Part shown: positions 54,901 through 63,188 of the stretch, one piece after another
Layout of the letters: each line of letters opens with the position of its first letter
How positions within the stretch are numbered: position 1 is the first letter of the stretch
From: Streptomyces sp. R44
GTDB lineage: Bacteria; Actinomycetota; Actinomycetes; Streptomycetales; Streptomycetaceae
Assembly (NCBI RefSeq): GCF_041053105.1
Contig: NZ_CP163444.1
Span: forward strand, 6,480,501-6,544,500
DNA length: 64,000 nt
Direction: 5' to 3'
Made by a program: the position numbers and the translations under genes
Notes under the pieces: generated by a model
The model's input: the letters and a program-made list of their open reading frames with translations, nothing else
What the model was told of the DNA's origin: nothing
The model's database searches: none

Positions 54901-55707
54901 GCGGCCGAGTACGGCGAGGCGGACAGCGAATGGCTCGCGCCGCTCCGCCACTTCTGGTCGGTCACCTACCCGGGCGCGCTCGACATGCGCTTCCCGACCG
55001 CGGTCCGCCCGACCCGTGCGACCCTCCGCGCCCTCTACGAACGCCACGGGCCCCGCCGGGGCCAGGGCCAGGGGCGCGGCCAGGAGCCGAGGCGTCGGCG
55101 GGGGCAGGGGCAGGGGCAGGGGCAGGGGTACGTCCCCGAGGCCCGCCACGAGCCCCGCCCGCGTCCCCGGTACGAGTCCCCCTCCCGGTACGAGTCGGGC
55201 GCCGGGTACGCGCCCCGGCCCCGGTACTACGAGGACGACGAGTCGGGGCTCGGGCGCGACACCGATGCGGGGGAGTTGCGCGACGACGGGCGCGCGTACG
55301 AAGAGGGGCGCGCGTACGAGTCCCGGTCCAGGTACGACGACGGACGCGTGTACGAGTCCCGGTCGGGGTACGACGACGGCCCGGCGCACGACTCGCGGTC
55401 CGGGTACGACGACGGTGCCGGGCGTGGGAACCACGGTCGGCGCGATCCGCGTTCCGCGTACGCGAAGGGGCCCACGTCCCCACCGCCGCCGTCCGCCTAC
55501 GAGGGCGACTGGGAGCTGGATCCCGAGCCGGCCTTCGGGCCCGACGACGAGGGCTACGAGACGGGTTACCAGACGGGTTTCGAGACGGACTACGAGACGG
55601 ACTACGAGACGGATGACGAGAGGGGTTACGGGACGGGTCACGGCCCGGGGTCCGGGCCCGCCCACGACGAGCCGCACCGCCGCGACAGGGCCGGTGAGGA
55701 AGAGTGA
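51931..55707 (+). CDS. Tubulin-like GTPase domain protein
   Basis: A 1,258-residue protein. MKIYQPMLFVGLGGTGGKIG opens a Rossmann-type nucleotide fold. VAFSVAGGTGAGIFYDFIHL near residue 190-205 is the GGTGAG tubulin/FtsZ signature loop. The middle (200-1,030) is alpha/beta with long helices. The last ~200 residues are low complexity, with Gly/Gln/Arg and then repeated YDDGRVYESRSGYDD-type units rich in Tyr, Asp and Arg. It resembles the tubulin-like proteins found with vWA and GTPase genes in actinobacteria. It may form GTP-dependent filaments. Good ribosome site (GAGGAGAG). Confidence 0.8.
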   Translation: MKIYQPMLFVGLGGTGGKIGTELERQLRRELCGPDGTDLVDGGRRLPFQLPDCLQFVYADFSEGELLGYPQFRAKGAEGAAFARTSRMVRDLLPTDFDSSPEVTRMLRVSLHEETRLWLPPQARQPRVAPLNNGAGQLPTVGRSALFATLRSGLEPVLRQLREAIGAIGQAAGDLKRVGGGRIRGCDVFVAFSVAGGTGAGIFYDFIHLIGHEFRNAKVPGVKIYPLVVMPSAFPPEAGGGREAELNAARALVDLSRLVDDQNVPDALDTVGDVEERGRLSVTYPGDGVVALRPATMQTAFLFSKPAVIGSEDLRRSITAMVMSLIGTELGEDTGSGNRSDDDYQSFAASFINKAVERSTPARSGIGYRGMSTSLAASLTVPVDDLAEIVAARLLAQAVRGMAERARRPARDGQDMVRDLFTRSGIGRLWSREAPDVPLPEQLPRGSRDISQELRHRLNDMEDSLQRLDVQLSREIPRLTEDFRPGSGARELLGLVGPFQLLTVLAGLPGHPDRVAREGFTGMLDNRRNEPERPPNVQAAAPNIPHIKRSVGGVVPARWTDPDVQDTLAAQQAWYQWRARVLWHRGWQAGENQWRPSLNRVTAEVAELAKVLRAHEQDEAKSFADSRRELYRDDRAGIAYLLPPQNTLRAFYDDVIDRLAQSEGLPETTDAATLLDRLVAPDDWRRALDAVRRSPGAAVKEIKQVVERRVKRLFGEANEDVFARPLLPSMELLLRAAAGDETAEAKVDPRWLDQFRSRLAGLLPVGFIPDGSGPLKILIVHPASESDGRAAGFLAQELNLPARVFPECRAVDTDSITVVFFRSGMNLTDISEVRSVLSVWSEARDSSGEEDFLHWRQRLGYQDDWLVSTEQDRQRILHRLLCAMWNGHIAAEGRADSPDLVRIRLQEGEGATMSLRLEGFDGSLSSWAGLLRAYERWALLDEGQIIEQFCERLMRALPQGLAQVPAPPSPLFTHFVENVAPRQLALIDEIAAEYGEADSEWLAPLRHFWSVTYPGALDMRFPTAVRPTRATLRALYERHGPRRGQGQGRGQEPRRRRGQGQGQGQGYVPEARHEPRPRPRYESPSRYESGAGYAPRPRYYEDDESGLGRDTDAGELRDDGRAYEEGRAYESRSRYDDGRVYESRSGYDDGPAHDSRSGYDDGAGRGNHGRRDPRSAYAKGPTSPPPPSAYEGDWELDPEPAFGPDDEGYETGYQTGFETDYETDYETDDERGYGTGHGPGSGPAHDEPHRRDRAGEEE

Positions 55708-58307
55708 GCCCCCACGTCCTTCCCGTCCTGCCCGAACGGCCGCTGCCGGGCCACGCCGTCTGCCTCGACCTGCGGATGCCGACGGACGGCGCGTACGGGC
55801 TCGAAGCCGTCGTACGTGCCGCTCTGGACGTCCCGCAGCCCGGCGGCGAGCGGCGCTTCCTCGTCGTCGACGAGGCCGACCGGCTCGTCGCCCACCAGCT
55901 GCTCTACGAACGCCTCTCCTCCTACGGCCCCGCGCACATCGTCTGCCTGGCGGTCGGCGGCCGGGGCGGGCGGACCCTGAGCCGTACCCTCACCCTCCGC
56001 CCGCCCGCCGCCGGCGTCCTGTGGGTCTTCGACTCCACGGAGGACGGCGTCCCGGGCGAGGCCGTGCTGCGCCCGCTCGTCGAGGTCCTGTCCACGCCCG
56101 AGGTCTTCGACGCCGTCCTGCGCGCCCTCGGCGGCGTGGTGCACGGCGTCGCCGTGCCGGCCGTGCGGGTCCTGGAGCACGACCTCACCGACGAGGCCCG
56201 GGCGCGCGCCTGGCGCCAGGCCGTGGAGGGTCTCACCGGACCCGAGGTCCCGGCGGTGAACGTCTCCGCCGACCAGGTGCCGGGCGCGCTCGCGCTGCTC
56301 CTGGACGAGGGCGTCCCGCGCTCCCTCTCCGGCCACCAGTGGCTGCCGCCTCAGGGCCGGGCGGGGGCGAGGCTCGCCGCCTGCGACGCGGCGGTCGGCG
56401 AGGCCGTCGAGGGCTACCAGCGGGTGCGGGGACCGGCCGGTCTGCTCACGCGGGCGGGCCGGTCCGTCGACCTGCCGGCGGACATCGAGCGGGTGACGGA
56501 GGAGCTGGACCGGTTCCGTACCGCCGTCGCGGACGCGTTCGGCGCGGCGGGCGGCACCCGGCTCACCGCCGAGCACCGGGGGGTGCTGCGGGACCGCGGG
56601 GTCGAACTGCCGGAGCTGCCGCGGGAGATCTCGCGGGCCGGGATCGTCCCGGCGCTGCGCGACCTCACCCACGACCTGATCGGCAAGGGGCTGCCGCTGC
56701 GGTCCGTGGCGGCCCGTCTCTCCGCGCTGTCCGCGCGCACCGCGCCCGTCGGAAGCGCGGCCCGGCTCGCCCGGCTGGACGCGATCTGCGGTCCCGAGCG
56801 GCTGCGGCGACTCGGCGCCCGGTACCCCTTCACGGCGGGCGGTTCGCGGCCCGCGGCCTTCGCCGTGACCGGGCTCCTGGCGCTGCTCGCCGGCGTCTGG
56901 CCGCTGCTCGGCTGGGTCCTCGGCCCCGCCGTCGGCGTCCTGGCCGCCGGACTCGCCCATCTGATGCTGCGCCGCAGACCGAACCGTTCGCCCGACGGCC
57001 GGATCGACGGCGGCGGTGCCACGGGCGCGGCGCCCCGGCTCTTCGGCGGCCTGCTCGGGGGCCTCGCCGGGGCGGGCCTCGGCCAGTTCCTGGGCCTCCC
57101 CGTGTGGGCCGGGGCGGTGGCGGCGACCGTGTCCGTGGCGGCCGTCGTCCTGCTCGCGCTGCGCGACTGGAGCCGGGCCGTGGACGACTGGTGGATGCGC
57201 GCCGACCCGGAGGAGGCCTGGCGGATCCTGCGGGAGATCCAGACCCTGGTGGTCACCACCGCCGTGCACGACTGGCTCTTCGCCGAGGTGCGGCACCACT
57301 GCTCGGCCGGGGCGGGAGCCGTGGCCGGGCTGCTCCGGGGCCTCGCGGAGACCGCCGACGCGCACGGGCAGCCGCACGCGGCACGGACGGCCGCCCGCCC
57401 GGAGGCGGAGCCGCCGCCGGTCCGGGACTCCGGTACGGCGTCCTGGAGCTGGGAGGACTGGAAGGACGACGCCGACGACTGGGGGGACGGGCCGGAGGCC
57501 TGGGGCGACGGAGCCGAGGCCTGGGGGGACGGGGCGGAGGCCTGGGGGGACCGGGCGGAGGCCCTGGGGGACCGGGTGGAGCACGACCGCCGGCCCGGCG
57601 GGGACGAGGAGCCGCCGGTGGCCGAGCCGGAGCCGGCTCCGTTCGCCCGCGCCGCGCACGTACCCCCGCCCGCGCACGTACCGCTCCCCGCGCCCGGATG
57701 GCTGGAGCGGCGGTACGGGGACGGGGGCCCCGCGCTCGTCGACACCCTCGTCGGCGACCTGATCGCCGGGACCGTCCTGATCCTGGACCGCTGCTGGGCG
57801 GGCATCGAGCGCGATCCCGGCGCCCTCGCGCGGGCCGGTCACGAGCAGCGGATCACGGAGCTCCTGGACGAGACCCGGCTCCGGCTGGAGCGGGACGTGG
57901 CGGCCTCGCCGCCGCCCCGGTACGAGGGCCTGCGCGACCCCGACGCGCTGACCTCCCTCGCGGCCTTCACCGACCGTTCCGACCGGCCCGACGCGGCCCG
58001 TCTCACCGGGGTCGCCGCCGACGCGGTGGCCCGGCTGCTCCTGGCCGAGGACGACCCCGGCCGCACGGTCGCGCTGTGCGGCCCCGAGCACCTGCGGCTG
58101 CTCTCCCACGATCCGCTCGCCGCACGGCAGGTCCGGTTCGTGCCCGAGGCGATGCGGCGCGGGGCCGCCGGGGACGACATCTGGCGGGGCGCCGCCGAGG
58201 ACGTGGTGTGGACCGGCGCGGGACGGCACGCCGGCATCCTCCGTCTCGTACCGCTGCGCGCGGACGTCGTGCACACCGTCCGCGCCGAGGAGGCGGGAGA
58301 ACCGTGA
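55704..58307 (+). CDS. Large membrane protein, unknown
   Basis: An 867-residue protein. A soluble N-terminal part (1-370) contains FLVVDEADRLVAHQLLYERL. Then come two clusters of hydrophobic helices (~387-420 and ~450-492, the latter GGLAGAGLGQFLGLPVW and TVSVAAVVLLALRDW). A Trp/Gly/Asp-rich repeat (DGAEAWGDGAEAWGD, ~590-625) and a soluble C-terminal part follow. GTGA overlaps on both sides show it belongs to the same operon. I recognise no family. It may be the membrane core on which the tubulin-like and GTPase partners act. Confidence 0.6.
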   Translation: MSPHVLPVLPERPLPGHAVCLDLRMPTDGAYGLEAVVRAALDVPQPGGERRFLVVDEADRLVAHQLLYERLSSYGPAHIVCLAVGGRGGRTLSRTLTLRPPAAGVLWVFDSTEDGVPGEAVLRPLVEVLSTPEVFDAVLRALGGVVHGVAVPAVRVLEHDLTDEARARAWRQAVEGLTGPEVPAVNVSADQVPGALALLLDEGVPRSLSGHQWLPPQGRAGARLAACDAAVGEAVEGYQRVRGPAGLLTRAGRSVDLPADIERVTEELDRFRTAVADAFGAAGGTRLTAEHRGVLRDRGVELPELPREISRAGIVPALRDLTHDLIGKGLPLRSVAARLSALSARTAPVGSAARLARLDAICGPERLRRLGARYPFTAGGSRPAAFAVTGLLALLAGVWPLLGWVLGPAVGVLAAGLAHLMLRRRPNRSPDGRIDGGGATGAAPRLFGGLLGGLAGAGLGQFLGLPVWAGAVAATVSVAAVVLLALRDWSRAVDDWWMRADPEEAWRILREIQTLVVTTAVHDWLFAEVRHHCSAGAGAVAGLLRGLAETADAHGQPHAARTAARPEAEPPPVRDSGTASWSWEDWKDDADDWGDGPEAWGDGAEAWGDGAEAWGDRAEALGDRVEHDRRPGGDEEPPVAEPEPAPFARAAHVPPPAHVPLPAPGWLERRYGDGGPALVDTLVGDLIAGTVLILDRCWAGIERDPGALARAGHEQRITELLDETRLRLERDVAASPPPRYEGLRDPDALTSLAAFTDRSDRPDAARLTGVAADAVARLLLAEDDPGRTVALCGPEHLRLLSHDPLAARQVRFVPEAMRRGAAGDDIWRGAAEDVVWTGAGRHAGILRLVPLRADVVHTVRAEEAGEP

Positions 58308-60622
58308 CCGACCCGAACCACCCGAGCGACTCGACTCATCCGAGCGACTCGAACCATCCGAACTATCCGAGCGATCCGCGGTACTTGGACGACCCGAGCG
58401 ACCCGAGCGGCCCGAGCGGCCCGCATCCTCCGCACCACCCGACGGACCCGGTCCATCCCGGCGATGCGAACCGTCCGATCGGCCCGGACCACCCCGATCA
58501 CCTGAGGGAGCCGACCACGCCGACCCATCCGTACTACCAGGAGCTGGAGTTCCTCACCCACCGGGAGGACCCGGTCCGCTTCGCCGTGCGCTACGGCGAG
58601 GACCACCGGCCGCCCGGCCGTCCCGGCGTCCTGGCGCGCCGGGTGACCCTGGGCAAGGGCTCGCACGTCCTCCAGTACCGGCTGGCGTCCTCGGCACAGG
58701 GCGACCCCGAGGCGTACGGCCGACTGGAGCGGGAGGTGGCGGCCGCCGTCGCGCTCGAACGGCGGTACGGCGGGGCCAGGTTCGGCGCGGTCTTCGCGCG
58801 GATCGTCGGCTTCGACCTGACCGCCGCCGAGCCCTTCGTGCTGTACCGGCCGCCGACGGGCCGCCCGCTGTCCGAGTGGGCCGGGCGCCTCGGCGCCGAG
58901 GACCAGGAACGCATCACGGGCCAACTCGCCATGGCCGTACGGCTCCTGGGCGAGGTCTCGCTCGTGCACCGGGCCATCGCGCCCGACACCGTACGGTGGG
59001 ACGGCGCCCGGGTACGGCTCGGCGAACCGTACGCGGCGCAGCGCGCGGGGGAGGCCCGCGAGCCCTTCGGCGGCGCCCCCTGGGCCTCGCCCGAACAGCG
59101 CGCGGGCCGGGGCGCCGCCGATCCGCGCGACGACCTGTGGTCCGTCGCCGAACTCGCCTACTACCTGCTCTCCGGCCGCCCCGACCGGGGCGAGGGACCC
59201 CCGGCGGACCTGGCCGACTACCGCCGTCTCGCGGCCCTCGGACAGAGCGGGCTCTTCGCCGCGCGCGCGGCGGACCGGCCCCACCCGGCCGAGCTCATGC
59301 GGCTGCTGCACGTCCCCGACCCGCTCGCCGGCAACGTCGGGGCGGCCGACCCGCTCGACCGGTGGCGTACCGAGTACGACCGCCAGATCGCCCGGAAACG
59401 CGAGGCCACCGCACCCCACCGGGACCCGGAGGAGCCGCCCCCGCCGAGCCCACGACCCGGGCGTCCCTCGCTGCGCGACCGGATCTTCGGCGGCGACTCC
59501 TACCGTCCCGCCGAGCCCGTCGCCCCGCCGGACCCGGCTCCGCTCCCGGCTTCGCGGAACCGGATGTGTCCGTACTGCCTGCTCCCCGTCGAGTACGACG
59601 AACGGCTGCTCGTCACCATCGACGCCAAGGGCAACCGGATCCGGCTGGACCTCAGCGCGGAACGCCGGCCCGGCCATGTCGCCGACGCCCTGCGCAAGGC
59701 CTACCACCTGTGCCCGCACACCGTGGACGGCGACGAGGAGCACGAACTCCCCGTCCCCTACCTCACCAACGGCGAGCCGCTGTCGATCGCCCTCGTCGGC
59801 AGCTCCTCCGTCGGCAAGACGCACCTCCTGGCCGCCATGCTCGGCGAGGTCGAGCTCGGCGGCCTCGAACCGTACGGACTCAAATGCCGGCCGCTCAACC
59901 CCGAGGCCCACAGGACCTTCGTGCACGACCGGGTCCAGCGGCTCAAGGAGGGGCGGCAGCTGGGCCGGACCGGACAGCAGACCTTCGCGCGCTTCGCCGA
60001 CGGTCTCCTCGTCCAGGCGGGCGGCGCGACGCCCCGGCCCGTCGTCTTCTTCGACCTCGCGGGGGAGGACCTCGCGCAGGACGGGGAGGTCGGGCGCTTC
60101 CTCATGGGCGTCGACGCGTTCGTCTTCGTCCTGGACCCGCTGCGGGCCCTGCGGCTGCCCGGGCTCGACCCCGTGCGTGAACAGAGCGGGCTGCGGCGGC
60201 GGGACTTCGGCGACGAGGCCTTCACGACCGTGCTCAACCGCATTCCCCGGCAGGAGGGCGGACTCGTCGCCGCGCCCGCCGCGCTCGCCGTCAACAAGAG
60301 CGACCTCGTCCGCTTCGAACCGGTCGTCGACCGCTGGCTGGGCCGGGCGCTGCCCGGCCGCCACGACCCGGCGGCGGCCCGGGAGGAGAGCCGGGACGCG
60401 TACGCCTTCCTCGCCCATCACGCCGGCGCCGCCTGGCTGAAACCCTTCGACGACTGCGTCGACTGCACGCTGCACTTCGTCGCCGCGACCGGCGGGCAGG
60501 CGCGGGGTGACCGATTTCCGCACGGGGCCCGGCCGCGCCGGGTCCTCGCGCCGTTGCTGTCGCTGTTCGCCCTGTGCGGGCTGCTGCCCGGGGCGGAACC
60601 GATGGAGGGGATCGTCCGATGA
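58304..60622 (+). CDS. Pseudokinase fused to zinc-ribbon P-loop GTPase
   Basis: A 772-residue protein. After a Pro/Ser/His/Asp repeat head (~1-75), a kinase-like domain spans ~85-340: VLARRVTLGKGSHVLQYRL, then SLVHRAIAPDTVRWDGARVR, where the HRD Asp is replaced by Ala and no DFG is present, and a GGAPWASPEQRAGRG segment. It is therefore probably a pseudokinase. CPYCLLPVEY and LCPHTV form a zinc ribbon (~421-470). The GTPase follows with P-loop IALVGSSSVGKTHLLAAML (~495-513), PVVFFDLAGEDLAQ, and LAVNKSDLV. It resembles the double-GTPase-type proteins of actinobacterial conflict systems. Overlaps both neighbours. Confidence 0.75.
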   Translation: MTDPNHPSDSTHPSDSNHPNYPSDPRYLDDPSDPSGPSGPHPPHHPTDPVHPGDANRPIGPDHPDHLREPTTPTHPYYQELEFLTHREDPVRFAVRYGEDHRPPGRPGVLARRVTLGKGSHVLQYRLASSAQGDPEAYGRLEREVAAAVALERRYGGARFGAVFARIVGFDLTAAEPFVLYRPPTGRPLSEWAGRLGAEDQERITGQLAMAVRLLGEVSLVHRAIAPDTVRWDGARVRLGEPYAAQRAGEAREPFGGAPWASPEQRAGRGAADPRDDLWSVAELAYYLLSGRPDRGEGPPADLADYRRLAALGQSGLFAARAADRPHPAELMRLLHVPDPLAGNVGAADPLDRWRTEYDRQIARKREATAPHRDPEEPPPPSPRPGRPSLRDRIFGGDSYRPAEPVAPPDPAPLPASRNRMCPYCLLPVEYDERLLVTIDAKGNRIRLDLSAERRPGHVADALRKAYHLCPHTVDGDEEHELPVPYLTNGEPLSIALVGSSSVGKTHLLAAMLGEVELGGLEPYGLKCRPLNPEAHRTFVHDRVQRLKEGRQLGRTGQQTFARFADGLLVQAGGATPRPVVFFDLAGEDLAQDGEVGRFLMGVDAFVFVLDPLRALRLPGLDPVREQSGLRRRDFGDEAFTTVLNRIPRQEGGLVAAPAALAVNKSDLVRFEPVVDRWLGRALPGRHDPAAAREESRDAYAFLAHHAGAAWLKPFDDCVDCTLHFVAATGGQARGDRFPHGARPRRVLAPLLSLFALCGLLPGAEPMEGIVR

Positions 60623-63141
60623 CACGGACGGAGCACGAGGCCGACCAGATCGTCTTCCGCTGGGACAGCGAGAACCTCACCGGCAACACGGGCTTCGGAC
60701 CGGTCGCCTGGTCCGGGCCGCGCGACGACGCCGAGAACCTCTTCCGGGTCTCCGGGCCCGTGCTGCGGGCCAGCGGGGACGAGATCCGGCCGGCCCTGAT
60801 ACGGCTCCGGGAGCGCGGATACGTGATGCTGATCCGGCGCGTGCCGTTCACGGACGCCGACGGCCGGACGTCCGTGCTCTGCCACGCCCTCGTCGGCGCG
60901 CCGAGCCTCCTCAAACCCTTCGTGTGCCTCGGGCTCCACGGCTGGGAGTGGGAGGGCGCCGCGCACGCCGCCGGGGCGCGCGGCCGGCTGCCGGTGGTCC
61001 CGGCAGAGGCCCTCGCCCCCGGCGGGGGGCTGGCCGAGCTGGACCGGCGCCTGCCCTACGTGGCGGAGGAACTCGTCGGCGCCGTGGCGGAGTTCCTGCG
61101 GCACCCCGAGGGGCCGTTCACCATCCTCGACGAGCGGGGCGACACCGCGCCTCCCGTCCTCTGGGGCCTGCAGAGCATCGTCGGCGCGGTCACCCGGCAC
61201 CCGTGGACCTTCGCCACCCACGACACGGTCGAACTGCCCTCGCTCCAGTTCGCGTTCGTCGGCCGCTGGTCCGGCGCGGCGAGCCGCAACACCGAACGGC
61301 GCCGCGTCGACCCGCGCGAGCGGTGCGGCGACCGGGCGGAGGAGATCGCGACCCGGCTGGTCCGCCACCACCTGGCGGAGATCGAGGAGCACGGCCGGGA
61401 CCACGTGGTCGCGAGAGTCCTCGGCACGACGGCCTCCACCCACCGGGGCCCCCTCCTGGACACGGCGGCCAGAGCGGCGGACACCCTGGACACGCTGGAC
61501 CACCGCGGAAGCGCCCCGCGCGGAAGAGGCCGCCCGCCCAGGGCCCCCCGCGACCAGCGCACGACGGGCTCCCGGGACCAGGCGGGCGCGGGCTCCGGGC
61601 AGCAGGGCACCCATGACGCCCGCGACCAGGCGGGCCGGGCCTCGCGGCACGAGGGGACTCCGGATCCCCGCCATCAGCCCGGCCCGGGCTCCGAGGGCGT
61701 ACCGGATCCCCGGGACCGGTCCGGCGCAGGCCCCCGGTACGAGGACACGGCAGGCACCCGCGACCAGGGCGCCCCGGGCTCCCGGGACCAGGAGGGATCA
61801 GGCCCCCGGTACGGGGACACCCCGGGCTCTCGGGAGTGGGGCGGTTCGGGGCCGCGAGACCAGGGCGCCCCGGGTTCCCTGGACCAGTCCGGCCACGGCC
61901 CCCGGCACGGGGACGCCCCGGTTTCTCGGGAGCAGGGTGGTTCGGGGCTGCGGGACCGGTACACCCCCGGCTCCCGGACCCCGGCTTCGGCCGGGCGTCG
62001 GGACGAGCGGTCCGGCCCCGACCCCCGCGACGAGGACGCCCTCGGCTCCCGGGACCAGTCCGGGGCGGACCCCCGGGAGCAGCGCACGCCGGGCTCCCGG
62101 GACGCGTCCGGCGCCGACCCCCGGCACCGGTCCGGCCCGGACCCCCGGCGCCAGGGCGCCCCCACCCCCGCGTACCCCGACTCGCCGCCCGGCGGGAACC
62201 CCGAGCCGCCGGGCTCGTCGTACCCGGCCGCCCCTGATGCCCGGCCCCGCCCGGCCGGCCGTACGGCGCCCGCCCCGGACGGGGAGCCGCAGACCCCCGG
62301 CAGGCCCGGTGCCCCGGACGGAGGCGCGGCCGCCGTGCCCGCCTACCCCGCCGAGCCCCCGTCGGCACCCGAGGCACCCCGCCCGGCGCCCGGTGCCGTC
62401 GCCTACCCCCGTCCCGTACTGCCGCGCGTCCGGCCGGAGTGGACCGGGCCCGGGAAGGGGGCACGGCGGGGGCCGGGGAGGCGGGAGCGGGAGGCGGAGA
62501 CCTCGCTCGTGCACAAGCTGCCGAACGTGCGCAGCCCGGAGGAGGCGCGGGAGCTTGTCGTGGCCGCCGGCCACCGCGAGCTGCTCGATGCGCTGCGCAA
62601 GCACCAGGCGTACATCGTCGTCACCGTCCTCCTGGAGGAGATCGCCCGGCGCCTGCCGTCCTGGGAGCATCCGCTGCGCCGGGAGCTCTGCGAGGTCGCC
62701 ATCTCCAGGGCGCTGTGGGCCGTCGCCCCGCCCGCCGCGCGGGACGACCGCTCCGAGCCGGCGGAGGAGCAGCGCGCGGCGAACGCCGCCGAGCTGTACC
62801 GCTGGGCGGTCCGCCCGCTGCTCGCCGGCGGCGACGCCCCGGTCGGCACGGTCGCCGAGCTGCTCTCGCGGCTCCGGACGAGCCCGGAGCCGTCCGCCTG
62901 CGAGGCGTTCTGGCTGATCGTGGACGGGGAGCGCCCGGGGCTGCCGGACGCGGTCTGGCTCTCGCTCCTGAAGGAGGCGTACGGCCTGCCCCGCACTCCG
63001 CACGGCCCCGCGCCCGCGTTCTCCCCCGGCGAGGACCTCGGCAGCGGCTACACCCGGCGCTTCCTGCGCCGCGCCGCGCTGCTGATCGGCGGTCTGGTGG
63101 CCGCGATCCTCCTGATCGGCGTCGCCCAGTGGCTCACCTGA
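60619..63141 (+). CDS. GTPase-associated protein (GAP1-like) with membrane tail
   Basis: An 840-residue protein. The N-terminal domain (1-290: QIVFRWDSENLTGNTGFGPV, YVMLIRRVPFTDADGRTSVL) resembles the GTPase-associated protein 1 family encoded beside such GTPases. Residues ~300-620 are low complexity with repeated GSRDQ and GPRYGDTPGSRE units rich in Gly, Pro, Arg and Asp. A helical domain at ~640-800 (LPNVRSPEEARELVVAAGHR) is followed by a single transmembrane helix AALLIGGLVAAILLIGVAQW at the end. So the protein is anchored by its C-terminus. Last gene of the operon; ATGA overlap with the GTPase gene. Confidence 0.7.
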   Translation: MTRTEHEADQIVFRWDSENLTGNTGFGPVAWSGPRDDAENLFRVSGPVLRASGDEIRPALIRLRERGYVMLIRRVPFTDADGRTSVLCHALVGAPSLLKPFVCLGLHGWEWEGAAHAAGARGRLPVVPAEALAPGGGLAELDRRLPYVAEELVGAVAEFLRHPEGPFTILDERGDTAPPVLWGLQSIVGAVTRHPWTFATHDTVELPSLQFAFVGRWSGAASRNTERRRVDPRERCGDRAEEIATRLVRHHLAEIEEHGRDHVVARVLGTTASTHRGPLLDTAARAADTLDTLDHRGSAPRGRGRPPRAPRDQRTTGSRDQAGAGSGQQGTHDARDQAGRASRHEGTPDPRHQPGPGSEGVPDPRDRSGAGPRYEDTAGTRDQGAPGSRDQEGSGPRYGDTPGSREWGGSGPRDQGAPGSLDQSGHGPRHGDAPVSREQGGSGLRDRYTPGSRTPASAGRRDERSGPDPRDEDALGSRDQSGADPREQRTPGSRDASGADPRHRSGPDPRRQGAPTPAYPDSPPGGNPEPPGSSYPAAPDARPRPAGRTAPAPDGEPQTPGRPGAPDGGAAAVPAYPAEPPSAPEAPRPAPGAVAYPRPVLPRVRPEWTGPGKGARRGPGRREREAETSLVHKLPNVRSPEEARELVVAAGHRELLDALRKHQAYIVVTVLLEEIARRLPSWEHPLRRELCEVAISRALWAVAPPAARDDRSEPAEEQRAANAAELYRWAVRPLLAGGDAPVGTVAELLSRLRTSPEPSACEAFWLIVDGERPGLPDAVWLSLLKEAYGLPRTPHGPAPAFSPGEDLGSGYTRRFLRRAALLIGGLVAAILLIGVAQWLT

Positions 63142-63188
63142 GCGTCGAAACGCGGGCCAGGGCCGCCCGGCTCCGTCAGGATGGTTGC

